NCBI RefSeq assembly: GCF_030269305.1
Contig: NZ_BSTC01000003.1
Location: forward strand, 248,001 to 312,000
DNA: 64,000 nucleotides
Direction: 5' to 3'
Source of the DNA: Kineosporia sp. NBRC 101731
Lineage (GTDB): Bacteria; Actinomycetota; Actinomycetes; Actinomycetales; Kineosporiaceae
A model generated the notes under the pieces. It ran no database searches and was not told the DNA's origin. It saw only the letters and a list, made by a program, of their open reading frames with translations. Below, one piece after another: positions 9,212 through 18,366 of the stretch (the first letter of the stretch is position 1; every line of letters starts with the position of its first letter). Position numbers and translations under genes: made by a program.

Positions 9212-9454
9212 GGGGAGGGGAGTCCTTCCACGTCACGGAGAATTACTGCGCTCCGGGACCGGAACGCGCTCAGGACATGAAGCCGCAGGGTCCCTTACGG
9301 GGGCGTCACGCGGCCGTCAAAAGATTCCTGACCTCCGCACGGCCGAGAAGGTATGGAACGCAGGGGAAAACCGCAGTGGGAGGCGACGTGTATTCGCGCG
9401 AGGCGGTTTTCGGCTTGCTGCGGCCCGAAATTTATCAACCCGAGATTTTCCGGT

Positions 9455-9480
9455 GTGAACCGTTCACGCGATTTTCGCGT
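9455..9480. promoter_or_regulatory. Two adjoining small palindromes in the 274-bp intergenic region
   Basis: GTGAAC-C-GTTCAC (9455-9467) is a perfect 6-base inverted repeat with one central base. It is followed by ACGCGA-TTT-TCGCGT (9466-9480). Both lie just beyond the stop codon of the EccC-like gene and upstream of DUF1800. The second may be a weak terminator for the EccC-like gene; the first has the look of an operator. I see nothing else in 9212-9454. Confidence 0.35.
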
Positions 9481-9485
9481 AACGA

Positions 9486-11003
9486 CTAATAAATCCAGGT
9501 GAAGCCGGTCGTCCGGCCGTCCGCACGGTAGGTCGCCACCGGCACGTCGGAGCCGGGTTCGGGCAGGTCCACGGTCGCGGCGCCGATGTCGAGCAGCGCC
9601 TCGCTCAGCGTGATGCTGCTGACGTCGTCCTCGGTCGGCGCAGGCTGGTCGACGGCCTCGGCCAGCACCAGGTGCACGCCCGCGTCCTGCTCGCCGCCCA
9701 GGTGCTCCAGCACGGGGGACCAGATGTCCTCGTCGTCGGGGGCGTGCACGTGGTCGTCGACGAGCACGTAGAGCCGGGGGCCGCGCCACTCGGTGCTGTT
9801 CTGGCCGCCGGGTCCCTGACGCCGCCCGGCCAGGGCCCAGAGGGTGCCGTCGATCAGGTCGCGCAGCGCGTTGGCGTGGAACGCGTGACCCAGCAGGAAG
9901 TCCTCGGCCACGCACTCCATCAGCCCGGCCCGGTAGTCGACCAGCAGAAGGCGGACCTGGGCCGGGGTACGGCCGCGCACCAGTTCCTCGGCGATCGAAC
10001 GCAGCAGGGTGGTGCGGCCACTGGCCTTCGGCCCGCGCACGATCAGGGCCCGGTGCCGGGCGAAGTCGTGCAGCACGGGCGCGGGCCGGCCGGGCCCGGC
10101 ACCCAGCGGCACCTGCAGCGTCGTACTCGCGGTGGGGAGGGCCGACGGGCGGACGGACGAGGTCGGGTTCACCAGCGTGGGCGCCCCGGCCCGCGGCTGC
10201 CAGTACTCATCGACCGTCGCGGCCAGGCGGCGCCGGGCCGCGACCGCGTCATCAGCGTCATCAGCGCCATCAGCGCCATCAACCGCGCCATCAACTGTGG
10301 ACGGCAGGCCGATACGCGCGGCGACCGGGGTGAACGGCGTCGCGCGGCCGTCCGGCCCGGTCACCCGGCCCCCCACGGAACCCTCGAGATCGACGTGGGT
10401 GGTGAACCACGTCCTCAAACCGTCGGGAACCTGCGCCTCACTGTCGGCCGCGACCAGAAGGTGCGCCTCGCGACCCGGGGCGGCGTCGGCGGTCGCGATC
10501 AGTTCGGGACCCAGCGCCGACAACTGCGCCGGGCAGTCGATGACCAGGTAGATCTCGGTGTCGGGGTGCGGCCGGGTGCTCAGTTGCTGCAGCAGGCCGA
10601 TCACCGCGGCGCGGTCGTCGGGGGCGATCACCGTGCCCACGTGCGGCAGACCGGCCAGGTCGGCGGGACCCGGCCCGGTGGCGAGGCAGTGGAACTGCAC
10701 CTCGTCGGGTGTGCGGGTCAGGGCCAGAGCGGCCATGAGCACCGCGATCGTGCTGCTGCGGCCGCTACCGGGCGGGCCGGTGACCAGGGTGTGGCCACGC
10801 AGATCGGCCCGGCAGACGGTGTCGTCGGGGCCGATGCCGACCGGGACGTGCAGTCGGGGGACTGAGGACGACGCGGTCGCACCGAGCCCGCGGTCGGGGT
10901 GGGGGAGCAGGGGCTCGAGGAGCCGGTCCAGACCCAGCAGATCGCTGTCGTGAAGCAAGGTCTGGAGATCCTCTCGTACGGCTGAACCCGGATGGGAGTT
11001 CAC
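9486..11003 (-). CDS. EccC-like two-domain FtsK/SpoIIIE ATPase with Arg P-loops
   Basis: About 505 residues from a GTG at 11003. It resembles the second and third ATPase domains of EccC without the membrane and first ATPase parts. Domain 1 has VTGPPGSGRSS, then TPDEVQFHCLATGPGPADLAGLPHVG, closely echoing EccC domain 2 (REVQFYCLDLGGG...LAGLPHVG), and EIYLVIDC as Walker B. Domain 2 has VRGPKASGRTTLLRSIAEEL and RLYVLVDDH. In both P-loops the invariant Lys is Arg, so ATP hydrolysis is doubtful. An Ala/Asp-rich linker coded by 9-base repeats (from 10248) joins the domains. It diverges from the 916-residue T7SS-associated gene. It may be a substrate-recognition or regulatory relative of EccC; that role is inference. 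Confidence 0.8.
   Translation of the reverse strand: MNSHPGSAVREDLQTLLHDSDLLGLDRLLEPLLPHPDRGLGATASSSVPRLHVPVGIGPDDTVCRADLRGHTLVTGPPGSGRSSTIAVLMAALALTRTPDEVQFHCLATGPGPADLAGLPHVGTVIAPDDRAAVIGLLQQLSTRPHPDTEIYLVIDCPAQLSALGPELIATADAAPGREAHLLVAADSEAQVPDGLRTWFTTHVDLEGSVGGRVTGPDGRATPFTPVAARIGLPSTVDGAVDGADGADDADDAVAARRRLAATVDEYWQPRAGAPTLVNPTSSVRPSALPTASTTLQVPLGAGPGRPAPVLHDFARHRALIVRGPKASGRTTLLRSIAEELVRGRTPAQVRLLLVDYRAGLMECVAEDFLLGHAFHANALRDLIDGTLWALAGRRQGPGGQNSTEWRGPRLYVLVDDHVHAPDDEDIWSPVLEHLGGEQDAGVHLVLAEAVDQPAPTEDDVSSITLSEALLDIGAATVDLPEPGSDVPVATYRADGRTTGFTWIY
10248..10297. repeat. In-frame 9-bp tandem repeat in the EccC-like gene
   Basis: GTCATCAGC and close variants recur four to five times in register, coding an Asp/Ala/Gly/Val linker. 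Copy-number change would alter the linker length without breaking the frame. Confidence 0.7.
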
Positions 11004-11161
11004 CAGTATTCCGTGTTTCTGGAGGCGTCCGGTACACGGCGGTTTTGAACCGGTCTCCGGTTGCGCCCCGTTGAATCGTCTGGATGTCCGGGATGCCGGA
11101 CACCGGCGAATGACGGCGAATGACGGCGAATGACGGCGGACGACGGCGGGAAGGACGACGC
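11004..11161. promoter_or_regulatory. Divergent promoter region with 10-bp tandem repeats
   Basis: This 158-base gap must hold promoters for both divergent T7SS-associated genes. Positions 11103-11150 carry about four head-to-tail copies of TGACGGCGAA and degraded forms (TGACGGCGGA, CGACGGCGGG), spaced one helical turn apart. The GGAAGGA at about 11149 is the ribosome binding site for the right-hand gene. No clear -10/-35 pair could be picked. Confidence 0.4.
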
Positions 11162-13912
11162 GTGGGTAGCGGTGGCAGTGCCCCGGTGATCGTTGAGCGG
11201 GCCGATAATGCGCTGCTGATGCGGGCCGGGGACACCGATCCGACCTGCCGGGGAATCGTGGCCGCGCTCGCACCCGAGCCGTTCACCGTGCCCCTGGTGG
11301 TCGACTCCTCGGCGATGGGCGCCCTCCAGAACCCCGCGCCGGCGTTGATCGGCCAGATCCGCGACCACCTGAACGTGACCGGGTCGGGGTCGCCCTCCGA
11401 CGTCCGGCTGGTCGCGGCCCGCGCGGCGAGGTCCGGGCCCGGCGGTGGTCCGGCGCCCGCCTCGATCCTGGCCGACCAGCTCCAGGTGCAGGTGATCGCC
11501 CCCGACGGTGCCCTCATCGCCCTGCGTGGCGGGGAGCTGTTCTCGGCCGGTGAGGACGGCGGTTGGCTGGCCTTCCGCCGGGGCTGGACCCCGCAGTGGC
11601 TCGGCCCTCGTCACCCGGCGCCGACCTGGCAGGAGACGCACTACAGCACCGGCTGGCTGCCGGCGGTGGAGGCGTTCTCACCCGGGCCCTCTCTGGCCGG
11701 GCGGCTGAGCGGCACACCGATCCCGGCCGGACTGTGGGTACGTTCGGCCGGCGGACAGCGCAAGGCGCTGTCCGACCTGGGTTTCGGGGTGCCCGTCGAC
11801 CGGGACCGACCCCTGCTGCTGGTCGGTGCGCCCGGTGAGCCGGTGCCCACCGCCGACGAACTCGCGGGGGTGATCAGTTCGCTGTCCACGACCTGGCGCG
11901 AGCACGTGGTGCTGGCTCCCTACGGCTCCACCGGGACGACGTGGCTGGGGCTGGTCCAGGGCGTCGCCGATCGTCTCGGGAACGCCGTGCGGGCGCATCA
12001 GGCGCTTCCCTACTACGCGGTGGACGGTGCCCGGCGGCTGGCCGAACTGGACCGGACCGGACGGCCGAGCCGGTTGCGGGATGTCGAGGAGATCACCCGG
12101 CATCCGTCCTCGATCGCGGTCCTGATGTCGTCGTCCACGGGGGCGGGGTCGGTGGTCCCGGCCCCGGACGGGACGGCGACCGCCGGGGTGTCGCCGGCCG
12201 GAGCATCGCCGGCCGGAGCATTGCCGGCCGGATCCGTGGCGGTCGGGATCGCTGAGGTCGGGGGACCGGCCGAGTGGTCTGCGGGTCCTGGTTCGGTGGA
12301 GACGACTCCCACCGGCGGGCCCGGACCTTCGGTCGTTCCTGAGGCCGACGTTCCGGAGGCCACCCTTTCGGTGGCCGGGACGATGTCGTCGCCCTACACC
12401 CTGGTCGTGGATGAGGACGGGGTGCTGCGCCCGGTTCTGGGACGTCCCGTCCCGCCTACCTTGCCTGGTGATGTGGGATCACCCGAGCGCGATCGGGAGG
12501 CAGGACTCGTTGCCGCCGGGCTGACCCGCTCGTCGGTCGTGGTGCCGATGGTCGCCGGGGTCACGGGCCGGCCGGAGCCGGCTCAGGCTGGGTCAGGCCG
12601 GTCCGTGACGACCGGGACGACGGAGCCTGAGCCAGCTCCGGCGACCAGCGGTCCGGCCGTCCTGGCGGCCGGTATTGCCCGTGTGCCGGCCCTGGCGGGC
12701 GTTCCGTCGCGGCCGGTCGCGATGACGCCGGATCTCGTTCCCCAGAGCGATATTCCCGGCGACGTCAGGGTTCTGCTCGACCTGACCGCGTCCCGGGCGA
12801 CGAAGGATCCGGCGGCGGTGCCGCAGTTGCGGGCGAGTGGGTCCGGTCCGGGGAACCGGTCGCCGATCCTGGACGACGGGGCCCGGAACCGTGGGCTGGA
12901 CGAGGATCTGGCGTCGGTCGCCCAGAATCTGCGCGAGCTCTCGATGGCGTCCGCGGTGGCCGAGTCCGATCCGGTCGGACCGGGGAACGCCGCAACGGTC
13001 CCGGAAGCAGACCTGTCCGCGACGCCGGACCCGGCACCGGGGGGAACTGCGGAACCGGCGGTTCGCGCGCCGGGCGACGTCGAGGTCGATGCCTCGTCCG
13101 CCGGTCCGGCGCCGGACCGGCGGGGTGGAGCCGACGGTGAGCGGTGGCTGGCCGATCGGAGGAGTACCCCGTTGGAGCGGCAGGTGTTCCGGACCTCGCT
13201 CGGCTGGCGGTACGACTCCCACGCCCGGGGGGTGGCCCGGATGCTGGCCGAGTCCCCGGGGCTGCGCGTGACCTCGTCCGTGGACGAGACGCTGGTCACG
13301 GAACTCGCCGCGGTGAGGGCGGCCTGCGAGCTGGACGCCGAGAGTTGGGTGGAATCGGTGCGGACGGGGTGCCAGGAACACGAGAAACCTCTGGCGGTGT
13401 GCCTGAGCGGGGGACTACGGCGACTGCCGACCTACGAGGGCGTCGTGCTGCGGGGCGGTCCCGAACAGACCCAGCTCCTCGACCATTACCAGGTCGGCCA
13501 GGAACTCACCGAGGTGGCGCCGCTGCGGGCCCTGGACGATCCGGAGACCCGCAGGTCGAGTGCGGTCGAGGTGCTGATCTGGGCCGTGACGGCACGCCGG
13601 CTGACCGGACTGGTGGACACCTCCCGCAGCAACGAGGTGATGTTCCAGCCGGGGACGGTCTTCCGCGTGCTGGCCGTCGATCCGGCCGATGCGGAACCGG
13701 TCCGCCGGGTGCTGCTGGCCGAGGTCCCGCCCGGGCGCACGCGTCCCGTCGAGACCGAGACCCGGATCCGGGCCCGGCTGGACGAGGCCGCCAGGATCCG
13801 CGACGAGCAGCGTGGTGACGACGAGATACGCCCGGCGCTCTCCGGTTTCGCCGACCTGCCGGGTGACCCGGCCTGGTTCGCCACCCGTCCCGCCGTCGTG
13901 AAGGAGTCCTGA
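11162..13912 (+). CDS. T7SS-associated protein with probable ADP-ribosyltransferase-like C-terminus
   Basis: A 916-residue protein from the GTG at 11162 (GGAAGGA 8 bases before); an ATG at 11120 lies inside the repeats. Residues about 15-150 form an alpha/beta domain (VRLVAARAARSG, VQVIAPDGAL, GGWLAFRRGW) also seen in the giant protein; a second such segment follows (PLLLVGAPGE). Residues about 330-680 are a Pro/Ala/Gly/Thr linker. The last 200 residues resemble an R-S-E type ADP-ribosyltransferase fold: YEGVVLRGG (Arg764) and SNEVMFQPGTVFRVLAVD (Glu825) are placed as in that fold, but the middle Ser motif is not clear, so activity is uncertain. The next gene starts directly at its stop. Confidence 0.6.
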   Translation: MGSGGSAPVIVERADNALLMRAGDTDPTCRGIVAALAPEPFTVPLVVDSSAMGALQNPAPALIGQIRDHLNVTGSGSPSDVRLVAARAARSGPGGGPAPASILADQLQVQVIAPDGALIALRGGELFSAGEDGGWLAFRRGWTPQWLGPRHPAPTWQETHYSTGWLPAVEAFSPGPSLAGRLSGTPIPAGLWVRSAGGQRKALSDLGFGVPVDRDRPLLLVGAPGEPVPTADELAGVISSLSTTWREHVVLAPYGSTGTTWLGLVQGVADRLGNAVRAHQALPYYAVDGARRLAELDRTGRPSRLRDVEEITRHPSSIAVLMSSSTGAGSVVPAPDGTATAGVSPAGASPAGALPAGSVAVGIAEVGGPAEWSAGPGSVETTPTGGPGPSVVPEADVPEATLSVAGTMSSPYTLVVDEDGVLRPVLGRPVPPTLPGDVGSPERDREAGLVAAGLTRSSVVVPMVAGVTGRPEPAQAGSGRSVTTGTTEPEPAPATSGPAVLAAGIARVPALAGVPSRPVAMTPDLVPQSDIPGDVRVLLDLTASRATKDPAAVPQLRASGSGPGNRSPILDDGARNRGLDEDLASVAQNLRELSMASAVAESDPVGPGNAATVPEADLSATPDPAPGGTAEPAVRAPGDVEVDASSAGPAPDRRGGADGERWLADRRSTPLERQVFRTSLGWRYDSHARGVARMLAESPGLRVTSSVDETLVTELAAVRAACELDAESWVESVRTGCQEHEKPLAVCLSGGLRRLPTYEGVVLRGGPEQTQLLDHYQVGQELTEVAPLRALDDPETRRSSAVEVLIWAVTARRLTGLVDTSRSNEVMFQPGTVFRVLAVDPADAEPVRRVLLAEVPPGRTRPVETETRIRARLDEAARIRDEQRGDDEIRPALSGFADLPGDPAWFATRPAVVKES

Positions 13913-14950
13913 GTGAGTTCCGAAGACCCGTCGCCGCCTCGGGAGGGGCAACGGCTTGCCCTGTACCGGTTGTTGCTGGGCCTGGCCGGCCGGATCCCGG
14001 ACAGCGAGATGGCGCACCTGCGCATGGGCCTGGCCGACGACGAGCGGGGCGAGATGGCCGACCGGCTGGCGGCGATGATCGGCTCGGGGCAGTGCGATCC
14101 GGCCGTCGCGGAGCACGAGGCGGTGCGGGACCTGCTGGAGCGGGAGGGCCGATCCGCCCCCTCGTACCCGGTGGCGGTGCCCGCCGCCCGGCAGTACCGC
14201 TTCGCCGGCGGCCGGTTCGACGCCGACCCGGAACTGGTCGAGGGGGAGCAACTCCGGCACAAGCCGGCCGATCGAGCCGTGGTCGAGGCCGTCTGCCGGG
14301 TGGGTGAGACGATCGCGATCTGGCGGGTGTACCGGGGTGGTGACGGCCCGGCGTCCGATCGGGTCTACCTCTGCGAGGCCCGCAGCGGCGCCGACGTGGT
14401 GGAGATGACGGCCGAGGCCCAGTTCGCGCTCGAGGAGATCGGCGAGAAGCCGGCCCGGGTCGAGATCTTCCACGAGGACGAGCTCTGCATCACCGATTAT
14501 CACGATCAGGCCCTGGCCGCGGCGGTCCTGCTCTGGGCGGCCGACACCGTGCCGGTGCGACTGGCCCGGGTCTTCGACGGCGCGCAGGAGTCGGGGCCGT
14601 ACTTCACCGACGATCATCACCGCCTGACCGGGCCCGACCGGGAACAGGTCCTGACCTACCTACGATCGGCCACGCCGGTGCTGGGATCCCTGGGGCGGAT
14701 GGACGACGTGGTCCGGCCCGAACGGGTGGCGAACGTGCCGGTGGACTTCCGCTCGGACCGGGTCTGGGTCTGGACCGAGGCGGTGGCCTACTACCTGGCC
14801 GAGTACGACCTGGCTCCCGAACCCGATCTGATATCGCACATTCTCGGCGGACCGCCCCCCATTCGTACACTCGGCCGGTTCGACCGGCAGCGGGTGACGG
14901 CGGCGCTGTTCGCCCCGGCCGAAAAGGAACCGGTGTGGCAGGCAGGCTGA
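13913..14950 (+). CDS. Unrecognised acidic protein in the T7SS accessory operon
   Basis: A 345-residue protein whose GTG follows the previous TGA without a gap; AAGGAG lies 7 bases upstream inside the preceding gene. The N-terminal 75 residues are helical and charged. The middle alternates short strands and helices (AIWRVYRGG, RVYLCEARSGADVVEM, RVEIFHEDELCITDYHDQ). There is no signal peptide, membrane segment or catalytic motif I recognise. Its last 16 bases overlap the start of the beta-helix/AAA gene, so the three genes are translationally linked. A cytoplasmic role with the AAA protein is a reasonable inference, for example as an adaptor or chaperone. Confidence 0.8.
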   Translation: MSSEDPSPPREGQRLALYRLLLGLAGRIPDSEMAHLRMGLADDERGEMADRLAAMIGSGQCDPAVAEHEAVRDLLEREGRSAPSYPVAVPAARQYRFAGGRFDADPELVEGEQLRHKPADRAVVEAVCRVGETIAIWRVYRGGDGPASDRVYLCEARSGADVVEMTAEAQFALEEIGEKPARVEIFHEDELCITDYHDQALAAAVLLWAADTVPVRLARVFDGAQESGPYFTDDHHRLTGPDREQVLTYLRSATPVLGSLGRMDDVVRPERVANVPVDFRSDRVWVWTEAVAYYLAEYDLAPEPDLISHILGGPPPIRTLGRFDRQRVTAALFAPAEKEPVWQAG

Positions 14951-17900
14951 ACGTGGCCCGGGCGATCCTCAATGTCTCCGCCACGGGCTCGGACTCGTAC
15001 CGGACCGTCAGTGACGCGGTGGCCGCGGCCTCGCCGGGTGACGTGATCTCGATCCAGCCCGGCACCTACACCGAGTCGGTGGTGCTGGACCGGGAGGTGA
15101 CGCTCTCGGCGGCCGGGGCCGCCGAGGTGTGGATCGAGTCCCGCGACCAGCCGGCCGTTCTCGTCGCGACCGAGTCCGCGGCACTGTCCGGGATCGGCAT
15201 CCGGCACCACGGCCGGCAGTCGTCGGCCATCGACGTGCAGACCGGGCGGCTACGCATGGACGAGTGCCGGGTGCAGGCCGACAGTGTCGCGGCGCTCTTC
15301 GCGCACGGCGCGGTCGAGGTGCAGGCCCGGGGCTGTGACTTCACCAACCCGGGCGGTGCCGGGCTGTTGTTCGTCGACGGCGCGGAGGGCCGGATCGGTG
15401 AGTGCCGTATCCACCGCACCACCTCGTCCGCCGTCGTGATCCGCAGCGGTGCCAATCCGCAACTGGTCGACTGCACCATCGAGGAGGTCGAGGGCAGCGG
15501 GCTGCTGGCCGCCGACAACGCGCGGGGGGCGATCCGCAGCACCCGCATCAGCCGGGCGGGCAACCCGGCGGTGGCGATCGAGGGCGCCAGTTCCACGCTG
15601 ATCGCCGGCACGACGATCGAGTCGGCCGCGGGGGTCGGGCTTCTCGTGGCCTCGAGTTCCACACCGGTGCTTCAGGACTGCGTGATCGTCGACTCCGGGG
15701 CGCAGGGCATCGTTCTGGTCGAGCAGGCCGCGCCGGAGTTGCGACGGGTCGGTGTGCGATCGCCCGCGAGCTACGGCGTGCAGGTGCTCTCCGGGTCGGC
15801 GGGAACCTTCGCCGAGTGCTCGGTGTCCGACGCCGGCAACGTCGGGGTCACCGTGACCGACGACGCCTCGACTACTTTCGAGGCCCTGGTGGTGACCGGT
15901 GGTTCCACGGTCGGTGTCGCCGTGGCCGGGAGCGCCACACCGATCTTCGACGACCTTCGCATCGAGCGACCGGCCACGACCGGTCTACAGGTGGGTGGTC
16001 AGGCGACGCCGCAGGTACGCCGGGCGGTCATCTCCGGTACCGGCGATGATGCCGTGGTGGTCGACGGGCACGCGGGGGGCGCCTACCAGGACCTGACCAT
16101 CAGCCGGGCCGGTGGTATCGGTATCAGTGTGACGTCCGGCGGCCTGCCGGCTTTCAGCGGGGTGACGATCACGAACCCGGTCGGTTCCGGAGTGCGGGTC
16201 CACGGTGGTCACCTCGAGCTGAGCGGGACCGAGATCACCGACGCGGGTTCCGAGGGCGTACTGGTGACGGAGGAGGGCACCGCCCGGCTCCGTCGCACCC
16301 GGGTCAGCCGGTCCCGCCGCACCGGGCTGGAATGGACCTCCGGATCGGGCGGTTCGGCCACCGAGTGCGAGGTGACCGACGGCGGGGCCGACGGCATCCG
16401 GGTGCGGTCCAACGCGGAACTGCACCTGACCGACTGCACCGGCCGCAACAACGGTGGGGCCGGGCTGCGGGTGCAGACGTCCGGGGAGCAGCTGAGCGTC
16501 ACCCGTTTCCGGGGGACGGCCAACGGCGCCTCGGACGTGTTCGGTGACCACACGACGATCGTCGACGCTCCGGATGAGCCGATGGAGGACACCGACGAGG
16601 AGCTGCCGGACGGCGCGTCCGAGACCACCCCGGTACCGACCCCGCGAGCGGGGGAGACCGAGGTGGCCACGTCGTCCTCTGCTCCACCCAGATCTTTCGG
16701 CACCGGACGGCTGGCCCAGCTCCTGGGCGAGCTGAACTCACTGGTCGGTCTCGCCGAGGTGAAGCGCGAGGTGGAGACCCTGGTGCGGTTGCACCAGATG
16801 GCCGATCGCCGGGCCGCGGCCGGCCTTCCGTCACCACCGTTGTCCCGGCACCTGGTGTTCGCCGGGTCGCCCGGTACCGGCAAGACGACGATCGCCCGGT
16901 TGTACGGGCAGATCCTGGCCGAGCTCGGGGTGATCAGCACCGGTCAGCTGGTCGAGGTCGGTCGCCCCGACCTGGTCGCGAGCGTGGTCGGGGGCACCGC
17001 TCTGAAGACTGCCGAGCGTTTCCAGGAGGCGCTCGGCGGAGTGCTTTTCATCGACGAGGCCTACACCCTGTCGGCGGCGGCCTCGGGCGGTCCGGACTTC
17101 GGCCGGGAGGCGATCGACACGCTGGTGAAGCTGATGGAGGACCATCGCGAGGAGGTGGTGGTGGTCGTGGCCGGGTACACCCAGGACATGCGCAAGTTCC
17201 TGGCGAGCAACCCGGGCCTGGCATCCCGGTTCTCGCGCACCATCGACTTCGCCGACTACGTCGCGGCCGACCTGGTGACGATCGTCGAGGGTCTGTGCGG
17301 GACGCACTCCTACCGGCTGGAGTTCGAGACCCGGGCCGCTCTGCTCACCTACTTCCAGAATCTGCCGCGGGACGATGCCTTCGGCAACGGCCGGAGCGCC
17401 CGCAAGGTGTTCGAGGAGATGGTCGGCCGGCAGGCCTACCGGCTGGCGGAGGATCCGGACGCCAACCCGGTGGCGCTGACCCGGCTGCTGCCCGACGACC
17501 TCGGGGCCCTGCCGGGCAGTTCGATCGGCGCCGGCGCGGGGCAGGTCGACACCGACCGCGTGGACGCGCTGCTGGGTCAGCTGGAACAGATGGTGGGCCT
17601 GGCCGACGTCAAGCGCGAGGTCAGCAACATGGTCGACCTGCTGGCGTCGTCGCGGCAGCGTCTGGCGGCCGGGCTTCCCGCGCCGCCGCTCTCGCGGCAC
17701 CTGATCTTCGCCGGGCCCCCCGGAACCGGTAAGACCACGATCGCGCGGCTGTACGGGCAGATCCTGGCCGCGCTGGGTGTGCTGGCCGGTGGGCAGGTGG
17801 TCGAGGTGGGCCGGCCCGACCTGGTCGGGGAGTATGTCGGTCACACCGCGCAGCGCACCACGGAGGCCTTCGACAAGGCCCGGGGCGGGGTTCTTTTCGT

Positions 17901-18366
17901 GGACGAGGCGTACGCGCTGACGAACCAGGGCGGAGGCTCGGGGAATGACTTCGGTCGGGAAGCCATCGACACCCTGGTCAAGCTGATGGAGGACCACCGG
18001 GACGAGGTGGTGGTGATCGCGGCCGGGTACGCGGACGAGATGGAGTCGTTCCTCAATGTGAACCCGGGCCTGGCCTCACGGTTCTCGCACCGTGTGCGGT
18101 TCGCCGACTACAGCGTCGACGAACTCGTGACGATCGTCTGTCAGCATGCGGCCACGGCCGGGTACGAGTGCACCGGTTCGACCGTGGCGGCGCTGCGTTC
18201 CCGCTTCGCCGCCACCGCGCGCGGGAGCTCCTTCGGCAACGGTCGTTTCGCCCGGCAGGTGCTCGACGAGGCGGTCACCCGGCATGCGAAACGGCTACGG
18301 GGTATGAGTTCACCGTCGATGCAGGACCTGGTGCTGCTGCTGCCGGCCGACTTCGCGGCGTCCTGA
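14935..18366 (+). CDS. Right-handed beta-helix fused to two CbxX/EccA-type AAA domains
   Basis: A 1,143-residue protein; the GTG at 14935 is preceded by AAAAGGA. Residues about 10-530 are a right-handed parallel beta-helix (NosD/pectate-lyase-like PbH1 coils), with repeats such as GIGIRHHGR, GVGLLVASSSTPVLQDC, and GVTVTDDAS, each about 23 residues. Two AAA domains of the CbxX/CfxQ family follow: P-loop SPGTGKTT (Lys650) with Walker B FIDEA (Asp707), and PPGTGKTT (Lys933) with FVDEA (Asp990). EccA of mycobacterial ESX systems has one such domain behind a TPR domain; here the TPR is replaced by a beta-helix. I infer a cytosolic chaperone for T7SS substrates. The final 92 bases overlap the convergent sigma factor gene. 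Confidence 0.88.
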   Translation: MAGRLNVARAILNVSATGSDSYRTVSDAVAAASPGDVISIQPGTYTESVVLDREVTLSAAGAAEVWIESRDQPAVLVATESAALSGIGIRHHGRQSSAIDVQTGRLRMDECRVQADSVAALFAHGAVEVQARGCDFTNPGGAGLLFVDGAEGRIGECRIHRTTSSAVVIRSGANPQLVDCTIEEVEGSGLLAADNARGAIRSTRISRAGNPAVAIEGASSTLIAGTTIESAAGVGLLVASSSTPVLQDCVIVDSGAQGIVLVEQAAPELRRVGVRSPASYGVQVLSGSAGTFAECSVSDAGNVGVTVTDDASTTFEALVVTGGSTVGVAVAGSATPIFDDLRIERPATTGLQVGGQATPQVRRAVISGTGDDAVVVDGHAGGAYQDLTISRAGGIGISVTSGGLPAFSGVTITNPVGSGVRVHGGHLELSGTEITDAGSEGVLVTEEGTARLRRTRVSRSRRTGLEWTSGSGGSATECEVTDGGADGIRVRSNAELHLTDCTGRNNGGAGLRVQTSGEQLSVTRFRGTANGASDVFGDHTTIVDAPDEPMEDTDEELPDGASETTPVPTPRAGETEVATSSSAPPRSFGTGRLAQLLGELNSLVGLAEVKREVETLVRLHQMADRRAAAGLPSPPLSRHLVFAGSPGTGKTTIARLYGQILAELGVISTGQLVEVGRPDLVASVVGGTALKTAERFQEALGGVLFIDEAYTLSAAASGGPDFGREAIDTLVKLMEDHREEVVVVVAGYTQDMRKFLASNPGLASRFSRTIDFADYVAADLVTIVEGLCGTHSYRLEFETRAALLTYFQNLPRDDAFGNGRSARKVFEEMVGRQAYRLAEDPDANPVALTRLLPDDLGALPGSSIGAGAGQVDTDRVDALLGQLEQMVGLADVKREVSNMVDLLASSRQRLAAGLPAPPLSRHLIFAGPPGTGKTTIARLYGQILAALGVLAGGQVVEVGRPDLVGEYVGHTAQRTTEAFDKARGGVLFVDEAYALTNQGGGSGNDFGREAIDTLVKLMEDHRDEVVVIAAGYADEMESFLNVNPGLASRFSHRVRFADYSVDELVTIVCQHAATAGYECTGSTVAALRSRFAATARGSSFGNGRFARQVLDEAVTRHAKRLRGMSSPSMQDLVLLLPADFAAS

